From assembly GCA_016794465.1 (NCBI GenBank), contig JAEUKA010000018.1, forward strand, positions 62,001 to 126,000: a stretch of 64,000 nt of DNA, given 5' to 3'. Position numbers and translations under genes: made by a program. The notes under the pieces were generated by a model. The model searched no databases. It was not told where the DNA came from and saw nothing but the letters and a program-made list of their open reading frames with translations. This document shows positions 18,756 through 28,035 of this stretch, one piece after another; within the stretch, counting starts at the first letter, position 1, and each line of letters begins with the position of its first letter. This DNA comes from Myxococcales bacterium. GTDB lineage: Bacteria; Myxococcota_A; Polyangia; Palsa-1104; JAEUJZ01.

Positions 18756-21700
18756 ATGCCTGAGCAACCCGACCATACGATCACGCCACAGTGGAGCCCA
18801 CCCAAGTCGTTTGAGGAGTTCCGTCTGCTCTGGCCGCTCAGCCGAGGAGGCATGGGCGAGGTGTATCTGGGGCATGACACGCTGCTTGACCGACCCGTTG
18901 CCGTGAAGTTCATCTCGACGCCGGTGAATAGTCCGGCGCTGCGGGAACAGTTCATGAACGAGGCGCGGGCGGCGGCGCGGCTGCAACACCCCAACGTCGT
19001 GACCATCTACCGGGTCGGCGAGGTCGATGAGCATCCGGTCATCATCTCGGAGTTTGTCCGAGGTCAGAACCTCGACGCGCTGCCGAAGCCAGTGCCGTGG
19101 ACGCGCGCGGTGGAGATTGGTCTTGGCCTGGCACGAGGCTTGGCGGCAGCTCACCGTCGCGGCGTCCTGCACCGCGACATCAAGCCCGGGAACGTAATTA
19201 TTTCAAATGACGGAGAGGTGAAGCTCCTCGACTTTGGGCTGGCAGAGTTCTTTGATGCCGACGGTCAAGGCGCCGACCCCGAAGACTTGATGTGGAGCCA
19301 GGCTGCCGAGATGGCGTCGGTATCTGGCCAGTATGCGACGGTCAACATGGCGGTGGAAGACGCAGCCCGGCTCATGGCCGTTGATCCGCCTCCGCTGGCC
19401 GGCAAGCCCGGCGACCCCGACTCCACCGAGTTTGTGGTCGTCGTCAACCGCAAAGCCGTCGATCCCTCTTCGTCGACCCCCGAGCAGCGCGCCGTCCATC
19501 AGTCCTCTCAGAAGGTCAGTCCGATCAGCGTTCGCAACATGCCCAGCGCAGCGCAGCGGTTCATGACCATCCCGCCGAGCGACAGTGAGCCCGGTCCGCG
19601 CAGCAAAGTGAATCCCTCGGCGTCGACGCCCGAAGCCAAGGACGAGCCGCGCATGCCGCTGGCCGATCTGGCGGCTTTTCAGCTCACGCCTCGACCCTCG
19701 GGCGGCAAGCACCAGTCACGCATCGCCGGTACGCCGCTGTATATGGCGCCGGAGATCTGGCGGGGCGAGCCGGTGACTCGCGAAACCGACATCTATGCGA
19801 TGGGAGCGCTGCTCTATGAGCTGTGTGCGGGAGCGCCGCCGCATATCGAAGTGCCACTGACGGAGCTGCCACGGATCGCCTCGGAGCAAGATGCGCCACC
19901 GCTTTTGCGGGTCGCACCGACGGTAGATCCGCGCTTTGCCGAGATTGTCGATCGCTGCCTGAAGCGGGACTCGACCAAGCGGTTCGCGTCGGGCGACGAT
20001 CTCCGCGAGGCGCTTGAAGCCCTGCGACCGCGCGAAGGAAAGATCTCTGCGCCCGAGGGAAATCCGTACCGTGGTCTGCTCGCGTTCGAGGCCGAGCACC
20101 GCTCCCTGTTCTTCGGTCGCACCAACGAGATCGGCACGATCATTGACCGACTGCGCACCGAGGCCTTCGTTCTCGTCGCTGCCGACTCCGGCGTGGGCAA
20201 GTCGTCGCTGTGTCGCGCCGGTGTGCTGCCGCTGGTGACCGACGGAGCGCTCGGCAATGGTCGCACGTGGTCGGTGATGCTGATGGTGCCGGGTCGCAAT
20301 CCGCTGCTGACGCTGTGCGAGCTGCTGGCACCGATCATGGCGACGCCCGCCGACAAGCTGATGGAGAAGCTGCGCAACGAGCCGACCAGCCTGGCGTGGG
20401 AGCTGCGCAAGAAGCTCGGCGACAAGACCGGCGTGCTGATCTTCATCGACCAGCTGGAAGAACTCGTCACCATTGGCGATCAACCCGAGGTGCAGACGGT
20501 CGGTGCGGCGCTGGGCCGGCTGTGTTCGCGCACGCCCGGCATTCGCATGCTGGCCACCGTTCGCAGTGACTTTTTGGCACGGGTGGCCACGGTGCCCAGC
20601 CTCGGTGATGAGCTGGCGCGCGCCCTCTACATCCTGCGGCCCATGACTGGCGACAAGATGCGCGAAGCCATCGTCGGTCCAGCGCATGCGAAAGGCGTCC
20701 GATTCGAGACAGCGGCCATGGTCGATCAGCTCACCGAGAGTACGGCCAAGACCGACAGTGGCCTACCTCTCCTACAGTTTGCGCTCACCGAGCTGTGGGA
20801 CGCGCGCAAAGGCGACGTAATCACTGAAGAATCCCTGGCTAAGGTCGGTGGCGTCACTGGTGCACTGGCTCGCCATGCCGATCAAGTGCTGATGAGCCTG
20901 CCTGCCGACCAGCGTATGGCCGCGCGCCGCATCCTGATGATGCTCGTCACGCTCGATGGCACGCGGGCTCGTCGCACCCAGGACGAGATCCTCATCAATC
21001 CGCCCGCACACTCCGCCGCCGAGGCGCTGGTCAAAGGCCGCCTGATCGTTGCTCGCGACACCGGTGAAGCCCTCGCCTACGAAGTCGCCCACGAAGCCCT
21101 GATTCGCGGCTGGGACACCCTCAAGCACTGGCTCGAGGAGTTCGCCGAGAGCCGCCAGGTCAAAGGTCGCCTCGAGCAAGCCGCCAGCGAGTGGCATCGG
21201 CTCGGCAAGACCCGCGAAGCGCTGTGGAGCGAGCGGCAGCTGGCCGAGCTGACCCTCATCGAAGACAACGACATCACGACCCGCGAGCAAGCCTTCATCA
21301 GCGCCAGCCGAGGGGCAGCCCAGCGCAGTCGCATCGTCAAGCGAGCGATCTTCATCACCGTCCCGGTGCTGCTCGGCATGATCTGGGGCGGCATCAAGAT
21401 CGAAAGCGCCCGCAACCAGCGCCAAAAGGTCAACACCTACCTAGAGCGCGGCCAGTCGATCTTTGCCGAAGCCAAAAAGAAAGCCGCAGAGGCTGCCACC
21501 CTTCGCCAGCGCGCCTACGCCGCGTTCGATGGCTTAGACAAGGAAAAAGGCGAGTCCGTTTGGGCACTAGCCATCGATGCAGGCGATGAAGCCAGTGCCC
21601 TGTACTCGAAGGCAGAGTTTGCGCTCTCCGCTGGCCTGGCAATCGACTCAGCTCGTACCGATGTCCGCGATTCACTTAGTGATGTTTTGTATGAAATGGC

Positions 21701-22880
21701 TCAACTATTTGAAGCGACTCATCAAAAGCAGAAAATTGGCGATGTGCTGTCAAGGCTTCAAGTTTATGACGAACGAGGCCAGCGCATAGACAAGCTGATG
21801 GCACCAGCGACTCTGGATCTTGCAATTAGTCCAGCCGGAGCAGAGGTGGAAATCGGACGTTATGTACTCAACAAGCGTCGTCGCTATTCATTGACGGATG
21901 TCAGAAATGTCGGTGTGACACCCCTTTCACAAATCACGCTTCAGCCAGCATCATATTTGATAACGATTCGGGCACCAGGACACCAGCCGGTTCGCTACCC
22001 GCTGCTCGTCTCTACTGGAGAGAAACTGCGGCTCGACTTCCGCCTGCCCAAGGAAGGCACTATTCCGAGCGGCTTTGTCTATATTCCACCTGGGCGATTT
22101 CTGTTTGGATCTGGAGCGGAAGAAGTTGTTCGCAGCGGCCTGCTTACCACTGTCCCATTACATGAAATCCGAACCGCTGGGTACATCATCAACCGCCATG
22201 AAACCACATTTACCGATGTCTTAGAGTTCTTGAGCTCACTTTCCACGGAGCAGCGGGCTCAGCTGCCGATTCTCACCAACGAGACGTTTGAGGTCTTCCT
22301 GAAGGAGATTCCATCGCGGGGCTGGTCCCTGCGACTCAAGACGGGCCCGGAAACTGTCCAAGCAGGCCCAGATGAGCCGCTGATCTATCCTGGACGGAAA
22401 CAGCGTTCAAAGCAGGTGTGGGTCAAGCTGCCCTGGAGCGGAATCAACGTCAACGACTCGGAATTATTTGCCAATTGGTTGAACAAAAGTGGACGACTTC
22501 CGGGCGCGCGACTATGCACAGAGTATGAATGGGAACGCGCAGCACGTGGTGCCGATGATCGCATCTATCCACATGGAAACGATATCGATGCTACTGAGGC
22601 GAATTTCGATGAAACTTATGGGCAAGTTGGTACAAATGCTGGACCAGACGAGGTGGGCACTTACCCACAAAGTGAGAGTCCTTTCGGAGTCTTTGACATG
22701 AGTGGCAACGTCCACGAATGGACCGTATCCTCTGTCAGCAAGAATGGATTCCTGATTCGAGGCGGCAGCAACTGGAATCCACGCATGATGACGAACATTA
22801 CGAACCGTGGCGAGATCGATCCCAAACATCGCTACGGACAAATCGGCCTTCGCATCTGTGCCTCGTTCGACCCCAAGTAG
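18756..22880 (+). CDS. Ser/Thr kinase - nSTAND NTPase - FGE-domain fusion
   Basis: A 1374-residue signalling protein with three modules. (1) A Hanks-type kinase, residues 22-430: RGGMGEVYLG loop, K51, HRD with D141, DFG at D159, APE at 331-333. Its activation segment is about 174 residues long (20-35 is usual), the extra being Ser/Pro-rich and probably disordered. (2) An nSTAND-type NTPase starting NPYRGLLAFEAEHRSLFFGR, with Walker A DSGVGKSS (K482) and Walker B IFIDQLEE (D565), ending in winged-helix and helical repeats. (3) After a transmembrane helix (about 861-883, IVKRAIFITVPVLLGMIWGG) and a PEGA-like segment, a formylglycine-generating-enzyme/sulfatase-modifying fold from about 1105 (FVYIPPGRFLFGSG) to the end. 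The Cys pair of active FGEs is missing near IRGGSNW, so this module is more likely a ligand-binding sensor. GC falls in the last third. Confidence 0.9.
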   Translation: MPEQPDHTITPQWSPPKSFEEFRLLWPLSRGGMGEVYLGHDTLLDRPVAVKFISTPVNSPALREQFMNEARAAARLQHPNVVTIYRVGEVDEHPVIISEFVRGQNLDALPKPVPWTRAVEIGLGLARGLAAAHRRGVLHRDIKPGNVIISNDGEVKLLDFGLAEFFDADGQGADPEDLMWSQAAEMASVSGQYATVNMAVEDAARLMAVDPPPLAGKPGDPDSTEFVVVVNRKAVDPSSSTPEQRAVHQSSQKVSPISVRNMPSAAQRFMTIPPSDSEPGPRSKVNPSASTPEAKDEPRMPLADLAAFQLTPRPSGGKHQSRIAGTPLYMAPEIWRGEPVTRETDIYAMGALLYELCAGAPPHIEVPLTELPRIASEQDAPPLLRVAPTVDPRFAEIVDRCLKRDSTKRFASGDDLREALEALRPREGKISAPEGNPYRGLLAFEAEHRSLFFGRTNEIGTIIDRLRTEAFVLVAADSGVGKSSLCRAGVLPLVTDGALGNGRTWSVMLMVPGRNPLLTLCELLAPIMATPADKLMEKLRNEPTSLAWELRKKLGDKTGVLIFIDQLEELVTIGDQPEVQTVGAALGRLCSRTPGIRMLATVRSDFLARVATVPSLGDELARALYILRPMTGDKMREAIVGPAHAKGVRFETAAMVDQLTESTAKTDSGLPLLQFALTELWDARKGDVITEESLAKVGGVTGALARHADQVLMSLPADQRMAARRILMMLVTLDGTRARRTQDEILINPPAHSAAEALVKGRLIVARDTGEALAYEVAHEALIRGWDTLKHWLEEFAESRQVKGRLEQAASEWHRLGKTREALWSERQLAELTLIEDNDITTREQAFISASRGAAQRSRIVKRAIFITVPVLLGMIWGGIKIESARNQRQKVNTYLERGQSIFAEAKKKAAEAATLRQRAYAAFDGLDKEKGESVWALAIDAGDEASALYSKAEFALSAGLAIDSARTDVRDSLSDVLYEMAQLFEATHQKQKIGDVLSRLQVYDERGQRIDKLMAPATLDLAISPAGAEVEIGRYVLNKRRRYSLTDVRNVGVTPLSQITLQPASYLITIRAPGHQPVRYPLLVSTGEKLRLDFRLPKEGTIPSGFVYIPPGRFLFGSGAEEVVRSGLLTTVPLHEIRTAGYIINRHETTFTDVLEFLSSLSTEQRAQLPILTNETFEVFLKEIPSRGWSLRLKTGPETVQAGPDEPLIYPGRKQRSKQVWVKLPWSGINVNDSELFANWLNKSGRLPGARLCTEYEWERAARGADDRIYPHGNDIDATEANFDETYGQVGTNAGPDEVGTYPQSESPFGVFDMSGNVHEWTVSSVSKNGFLIRGGSNWNPRMMTNITNRGEIDPKHRYGQIGLRICASFDPK

Positions 22881-23259
22881 CCGATCTAGTTGCTGGCAAC
22901 ATCGCAGCGACTGACCTCATGGTCAGGAAAACGCCAAGCCTTACCTGATAAACGACTTTTTATGTGACATTGATCACACTCCAAATAATAATCACTAACG
23001 TCCTCGAGATTATAAAACCGCAGTCAGCCTGATCCTGCCTCTGCTGTCGCCGCAAATTGCGAATATAAGCAATCAATCAAGCTCAGCAAAGAAGAAAATG
23101 TCGAGTGATTTCAACAACAAAGAAATCACCATCTCAAATCCTCTTGTTTGCGATGTAAAGTTCATTCATCGTAAAAACAACAGAGAGTAGCTCTTTCGGC
23201 ACACTGCATGAACAAGTGGGTCAACAAGCTCACAATAAGCCTGCTGATTGGAGGGATAC
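22881..23259. other. AT-rich intergenic region
   Basis: No gene was found in this 379-bp stretch. It is clearly AT-richer than its surroundings, above all from 22960 to 23220, and holds a perfect CRP-type palindrome near its start. It probably carries the promoter and operator of the heptapeptide-repeat lipoprotein gene that follows, though no convincing -35/-10 pair could be fixed. Confidence 0.6.
22963..22978. promoter_or_regulatory. CRP/FNR-family binding site
   Basis: TGTGACATTGATCACA matches the E. coli CRP consensus TGTGA-N6-TCACA at all ten conserved bases. It lies in the AT-rich intergenic region, 282 bp before the lipoprotein start and 83 bp after the kinase-STAND stop. Which regulator of the CRP/FNR family binds in this organism is unknown, and the long distance to the next gene implies a long leader or a more distal promoter. 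Confidence 0.6.
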
Positions 23260-24507
23260 ATGTCGTTACGAATGAAGGTGGGATTCTGTAGCCTGGCCAT
23301 CGCTCTGTTCAGTGGGTGCCCGACCCCGCAACAGGACGATGCTGCATCAAATTACCGATTTCAAGCCAAGCGGACCAAAAATGGCTTAAACTTTGGCAAT
23401 GGCATTAATTTCAGCAATGGGCTCGTTCTTGGTGGCAATGGCATTGTGCTTGGTGGAAACGGCGTAGTCATTGGAGGCAACGGTACCAACATTGGCGGCA
23501 ATGGTACCAACATTGGCGGCAATGGTACCAACATTGGCGGCAACGGTACCAACATTGGCGGCAATGGTACCAACATCGGTGGCAACGGCCCTGGCCTCAG
23601 TGCGACCGGAAGCAGTGGCACTGGCGTGGAAGGGCTCACGCTGACTACGACCAACTTTGGCGCAGCGCAGACCCCGGTCACCGGGCTGTGGCTCACTGGA
23701 AGTGAACTCAACGCAACGATCGGTGGCCAGAATGTTCGCGGCGCCGGGGTCGTTGGGATGGAGTTTCACTATAGTTACCTACCGAGTGGGACCACAACCG
23801 CCATCCCATTTACTGTCAAGATCTCTTCAGCCGAGTTGGACCCGACTGCCGAGGGACTGGCAGGAAAGGCCAACGATGTTTGGATGTATAACCTGGAATG
23901 GAAGGAGGACAACCTAACTCCTCCAGGGACCTGGAAGTCGTTCTGCATCACCGAGACGGGACAGCCTGATCAGTCGCTCATGATCTCGAATCGCTGGGAT
24001 ATGGTCACTGGTAATCGCATCGATCAGCCGACTTTCATCTCGTTTGCATGCCGAGATTACGCGTTAGCAAAATGCGCTCGCATGGGGTATCGCCCTTGGG
24101 CAAAAGCGACAAGCTGCTCAGGTTCAGGCTCTAAGCGAACCTGCACAGATATCGCACTCACCGATCACCATCAGTCGTGTACGCGGATGATGCGCGCAGA
24201 CTACTGCGGCAATGGCAAGAGCTACACGGTAAATGGCACACTGATCGACATCTATGACTACCTGAATCCACCAGTCCAAGTGCCAGAGACGGACTGGGAC
24301 ATCGAGGCACGCTGGACTCCGACGGGAGCCATCTGTCTCAATGACCCTCGGCACCCCGAGCTGGTTGGCAAGTGGAAGCGGCCAGACTGCAACGGCGACG
24401 GCAAACCGGACAAATTCTCGGCATGCGGACAGTCCGACAACCGCTACAGCGGCAAAGGACTAGTCGTAAATCGCTTCAACGACGATCAGAGCGGCTGCGG
24501 CAAGTAA
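23260..24507 (+). CDS. Lipoprotein with NG-x-x-x-G-G heptapeptide repeats
   Basis: A 415-residue exported lipoprotein: signal peptide with lipobox LFSGC (Cys20). Residues 40-110 are a run of about ten heptapeptides of the form N-G-x-x-[IL]-G-G, five of which are the same NGTNIGG. This periodicity suggests a regular solenoid or extended fibre on the cell surface. The C-terminal ~290 residues form a Cys-containing domain of no recognised family (WMYNLEWKEDN..., LIDIYDYLNPP, a NGDGKPDKFSAC Ca-loop-like segment near the end). The start was set at the ATG preceded by GGAGGG; an upstream TTG is less likely. It follows an AT-rich region with a CRP-type box, so expression may be cAMP- or redox-responsive. 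Confidence 0.78.
   Translation: MSLRMKVGFCSLAIALFSGCPTPQQDDAASNYRFQAKRTKNGLNFGNGINFSNGLVLGGNGIVLGGNGVVIGGNGTNIGGNGTNIGGNGTNIGGNGTNIGGNGTNIGGNGPGLSATGSSGTGVEGLTLTTTNFGAAQTPVTGLWLTGSELNATIGGQNVRGAGVVGMEFHYSYLPSGTTTAIPFTVKISSAELDPTAEGLAGKANDVWMYNLEWKEDNLTPPGTWKSFCITETGQPDQSLMISNRWDMVTGNRIDQPTFISFACRDYALAKCARMGYRPWAKATSCSGSGSKRTCTDIALTDHHQSCTRMMRADYCGNGKSYTVNGTLIDIYDYLNPPVQVPETDWDIEARWTPTGAICLNDPRHPELVGKWKRPDCNGDGKPDKFSACGQSDNRYSGKGLVVNRFNDDQSGCGK
23379..23592 (+). repeat. 21-bp tandem repeats encoding NGTNIGG heptapeptides
   Basis: About ten 21-bp units encode N-G-x-x-[IL]-x-[GS] heptapeptides. The five central copies are nearly the same at DNA level (GGTACCAACATTGGCGGCAA); the outer copies are diverged. 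This implies recent expansion from the centre. Copy number may vary between strains and is in frame. Confidence 0.95.
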
Positions 24508-24517
24508 CGCCGCGCCG

Positions 24518-26245
24518 TCAGTCTCCGACCTTCCTGACGCCGACGAGCCCTGAGAGCTGCGCCGTCGGCCACATCCGAAACCCCTCCACCACTCGCCGTG
24601 CGACGGTCACGTTGTCGGGATGCCACAGCGGCAGCATCGGCACCTCGGCGGCGAGGATGTCCTGGATCTTGGCGTAGATCTCACGCCGCTTTTCACGATC
24701 GATCTCCTGGGACCCCTGCTCGAGCAGCTCGTCGAGCACCGGGTTGCGATAGCGCATCCGGTTCAGCCCGGCATCCAGGTTTTTGGCGCTCGGGATGTAC
24801 GACGAGTGGAAGAAGTTGCGAAACAGGCTCGGCTCGGCAATCTCCGCCGACGACAGTGTGTAGAGCTGGTAGTTGCCCTTCTTCACATCGGACAGAAACA
24901 GGTGGAACTCGAGCGGCCGCAGCTCGACGGCGACACCGATCTCGGCCAGCTGCGCGGCAATCACGCGGGCGATCGCCACCGGCAGCGCATCCGTCGAGGT
25001 CTTGTAGAGCAGCTGCAGTCGCGGCTTGCCGCCTGGACCATCGGGATCGGGAAATCCCGCCTCGTCGAGCAGCCGCTTGGCTTCCTCGGGATTGTAGGCA
25101 AGACTGCTCGCCGGCTGGTGGAAGGCCCAGTGAAACGGCGGCAGCAGACTACTCGCCAGCGTCGCTTTGCCTCGCAGCTTGGTGCGGATGATCCGCTCGC
25201 GATCGATCGCCAGCGCCAGCGCCCGTCGCACCCGAGGATCACGCAACCGCACATCCTCGGTGTTCATCCCTAAGTACAACAAAAGTGCCGATGGTGCGGT
25301 CGTGAGCTGAAGCCGCTCCTTCCAGCGCTCCACCGACTCAAACAGCAGCGGTGACACGGTGTTCTGCGTCAGATCCGCCGCCCCACCGACCAGCGACAGC
25401 AGCCGCGAGTTTGCATCCCGCACCACCCGCACCGTCAGCCGCTCCATCACCGCCGGCCCCCCGAAGTAGTGCCGATTGTGAACAAAGCGGGTAATTTCAC
25501 CGACCTCTCCGTTGAGAACAAACGGGCCAGCACCGATCGGCGATGGCTGTCCCGGCTCGCCCGTGCCCAGCTTGAAAATCCCGAAGTCGAGATCGGTCAA
25601 AAACGACGCCGGCGGATTGGCATAGGAAATGCGGAACTTGCGCGGCGACAAGATCTGAAGCGGCTGGCGCAGTCCCGTCTCTGAAAAGCGCCGTCGCATC
25701 GATGGACTCCCGGTCTTTTCGTCGGTCAGCCGCGCCACCGAATAGCGGACATCCTCCGCCGTTACCGGACTTCCGTCGGAAAACTTGGCATCCCGCAGCG
25801 TCACTTCGAGTGTCAGTCCGGGCTCAGGACTCGGCGACACAATGTCCACTCGCTCGGCCAGCTCGAGCTTGGGCTGCAAGGCATCATCGTCGACAGACAC
25901 CAGCCGCGCGTAACACAGATAGGCCAGCTTGAAGTCGTACGAGGTCGTCGCGTAGCGCGGATCGATGTTGCGCGGCGGCTGCTCAATCAAGACCACCAGC
26001 TCGTCCTTGGGAATGCGCTGACGACGACATCCCGTCGAGGACAACAGCAGGAGCACCCCGATCCAGCACGCGAAGCTGGCAAAAGCACGCCAGATCTGGC
26101 CCGATTTGGTAGGCTGCCTGTATGTCCTTGGTCCCGGTTTACCGTCACAAAGCTGGAAAGTGGAAGGATCTGCGGTCCACGTCTTCCGCTCGGCTCTGCA
26201 TTGGACTTTTGGCGGGTCTGCTCGGTGGACACGCGGCATCGGCAT
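24518..26245 (-). CDS. ABC transporter substrate-binding lipoprotein, family 5 (peptide type)
   Basis: A solute-binding protein of the SBP_bac_5 (peptide/nickel) family, likely tethered in the periplasm. The lipobox is LLLLSSTGC. The mature part has family segments: PRNIDPRYATTSYDFKLAYL, VTLRDAKFSDGSPVTAEDVRYS, YLGMNTEDVRLRDPRVRRAL and YNPEEAKRLLDEAGFPDPDG. No permease or ATPase gene is adjacent, so its transporter is elsewhere. The start is uncertain. No ATG, GTG or TTG lies just before the signal peptide; the nearest in-frame ATG codons are about 45 residues upstream (26239 or 26245). That overlaps the start of the divergent PBP4 gene by about 120 bp. Confidence 0.8.
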   Translation of the reverse strand: MPMPRVHRADPPKVQCRAERKTWTADPSTFQLCDGKPGPRTYRQPTKSGQIWRAFASFACWIGVLLLLSSTGCRRQRIPKDELVVLIEQPPRNIDPRYATTSYDFKLAYLCYARLVSVDDDALQPKLELAERVDIVSPSPEPGLTLEVTLRDAKFSDGSPVTAEDVRYSVARLTDEKTGSPSMRRRFSETGLRQPLQILSPRKFRISYANPPASFLTDLDFGIFKLGTGEPGQPSPIGAGPFVLNGEVGEITRFVHNRHYFGGPAVMERLTVRVVRDANSRLLSLVGGAADLTQNTVSPLLFESVERWKERLQLTTAPSALLLYLGMNTEDVRLRDPRVRRALALAIDRERIIRTKLRGKATLASSLLPPFHWAFHQPASSLAYNPEEAKRLLDEAGFPDPDGPGGKPRLQLLYKTSTDALPVAIARVIAAQLAEIGVAVELRPLEFHLFLSDVKKGNYQLYTLSSAEIAEPSLFRNFFHSSYIPSAKNLDAGLNRMRYRNPVLDELLEQGSQEIDREKRREIYAKIQDILAAEVPMLPLWHPDNVTVARRVVEGFRMWPTAQLSGLVGVRKVGD

Positions 26246-27987
26246 CGCCACAACGAGTGGGCGACGGTCCACAGCCGGTGACCTCGGGGCTTGCACACGC
26301 ATCAGCAACCGTATCGGACCGCCACGCTACAGCAGCCTTCGGGAGCGGGCCAGTTTTCGCTCAAGCGGCCACGGCTCCGTCTCTTGCGACATCGGCAAGT
26401 CCGACGACGACTGCACCAGCGCTGGCCCCAGCGAGCCCGACGCCAGCAAGCGGCACGACGCCAAACGGACAGCCGATTCCCACCGAGCAAGAAAAGTCGA
26501 GTGGCGGTCCTGCGCTGCCACCGCTCACCGCGCCGCCTACCGACGTGGGTCTGCGCAAAAAGTGGCTCGAGCAGCGGGTTGATTTGCTCCTCAATGTGCT
26601 CTTGCCGGGACGGAATCGGATTGGCATCGCGGTCCTCGACCTCGATAGCGGCCAGCTGCTGTACGGCAAAAACGCCGACCTGCAGATCAACATCGCGTCG
26701 AACGTGAAGCTGTTCACGACGGCGGCGGCGCTGACTCTGCTCGGTCCCGAGTATCGCTACAAGACGGTGCTGTATGGCGATCGCGACAAAACGGACAAGC
26801 CGGGAGAGTGGAAGAACCTGTATCTGCGCGGCTATGGCGACCCGTGGCTGTCGACGGAAGATCTGTGGAAGCTGACCAATGAGCTGACGGTGCGCGGCGT
26901 CAAGCGCGTGAAGGGTGACATCGTCATCGACGACACCTTCTTCGACGAGCAGCGAGTCGGGCCGGCGTTCGAGCAGAAGAACCAGGACTCGGCGTACCGT
27001 GCGCCTCAAGGGGCGGTGTCGCTCAACAACAATGCGATCACGGTGCGGGTCCTGCCGGCGCTCGTCGAGGGACAGCCCGCGCGGGTGATCGTCGATCCGG
27101 GCTCTGCCTACATTGCGCTGACCAACGAGGCACGCACCGTCGGAAATGGCCGCACCAGCTTGATTGTCGAGGCCAGCGAAGAAAAGGACGCCGTGCCCGG
27201 TCGCGAGCGGACGATGGTTCGCGTTCGCGGCACCATTCGGACCAGCGAAAGCTCCGGCATCGACTTCCACAAGCGCGTCGCCCATCCCGACCTGTATGCC
27301 GGCGCCACACTCATCGACTTGCTCAGCAAGCGCGGCATCCAGGTCGTCGGCAAGGTCAGTCGAGGGACGGCCCCACCGACCGCGCAGTTGCTCGACACGC
27401 ACCACTCCCAGCCGCTCGGGGTGCTGGTACGCGACATCAATAAGCGATCCAATAACTTCACGGCCGAGCAAGTGCTCAAGACCCTGGGCGCGGACTCGTC
27501 GGGCAAGCCTGGCTCGTGGCAAAAAGGCATCCAGGCGGTGAGCCGATACCTCGAGACGCTGGGCATTTTGCCGGGGCGATACCAGATGGTGAATGGCTCG
27601 GGTCTGTTTGATAGCAACCGCTTTTCCGCCACGCAGGTGGTGACGCTGCTGCGCGCGGCCTATCGCGACTTTCGGATCGCTGCCGACTTTGTCGCCTCGC
27701 TGGCTGTTGCTGGTGCGGATGGGACGATCGCTCATCGACTCGGAGGCACGCCCGCCGATCGCTATGTCCGCGCCAAGACCGGCACGTTGAACGGCATTTC
27801 TTGTCTTTCTGGCTATGCCGGCACGCCACTGTCGTCCCAGCAGCCGATCCGCCCTCCGCTGGCGTTTTCGATCTTGGTCAACGACGTGGACGAAGCGGGC
27901 GGAACGGGAACGGCCAAGCGACTGCAAGATGCCATTGTCGAAACCCTCGTCGCGTTCCACGGCACCCCGATGACTCCAGCCAAGTAG
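26122..27987 (+). CDS. dacB: D-alanyl-D-alanine carboxypeptidase/endopeptidase (PBP4)
   Basis: A 621-residue class C penicillin-binding protein of the S13 family, which trims pentapeptides and opens cross-links in periplasmic peptidoglycan. The catalytic motifs are S193-x-x-K196 (IASNVK), S443-N-N445 (KRSNNF) and K552-T-G (AKTGTLNG), with the large S13 insertion between the first two. The signal region has LCIGLLAGLLGGHAASA, followed by about 90 residues of Pro/Ala/Thr-rich linker that is longer than usual. The start overlaps the 5' end of the divergent ABC binding-protein gene, so one of the two starts may be wrong. Confidence 0.92.
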   Translation: MSLVPVYRHKAGKWKDLRSTSSARLCIGLLAGLLGGHAASASPQRVGDGPQPVTSGLAHASATVSDRHATAAFGSGPVFAQAATAPSLATSASPTTTAPALAPASPTPASGTTPNGQPIPTEQEKSSGGPALPPLTAPPTDVGLRKKWLEQRVDLLLNVLLPGRNRIGIAVLDLDSGQLLYGKNADLQINIASNVKLFTTAAALTLLGPEYRYKTVLYGDRDKTDKPGEWKNLYLRGYGDPWLSTEDLWKLTNELTVRGVKRVKGDIVIDDTFFDEQRVGPAFEQKNQDSAYRAPQGAVSLNNNAITVRVLPALVEGQPARVIVDPGSAYIALTNEARTVGNGRTSLIVEASEEKDAVPGRERTMVRVRGTIRTSESSGIDFHKRVAHPDLYAGATLIDLLSKRGIQVVGKVSRGTAPPTAQLLDTHHSQPLGVLVRDINKRSNNFTAEQVLKTLGADSSGKPGSWQKGIQAVSRYLETLGILPGRYQMVNGSGLFDSNRFSATQVVTLLRAAYRDFRIAADFVASLAVAGADGTIAHRLGGTPADRYVRAKTGTLNGISCLSGYAGTPLSSQQPIRPPLAFSILVNDVDEAGGTGTAKRLQDAIVETLVAFHGTPMTPAK

Positions 27988-28035
27988 CCGCAAAAAGCAG
28001 TGGCGGAGTCGTCGGGAAGGGTTTAGAACGCCGAC

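Noticed and set aside
23186..23206. Sigma-54 promoter before the heptapeptide lipoprotein
   Set aside because: A GGCAC element is present, but the GC of the -12 box is not at the required spacing.
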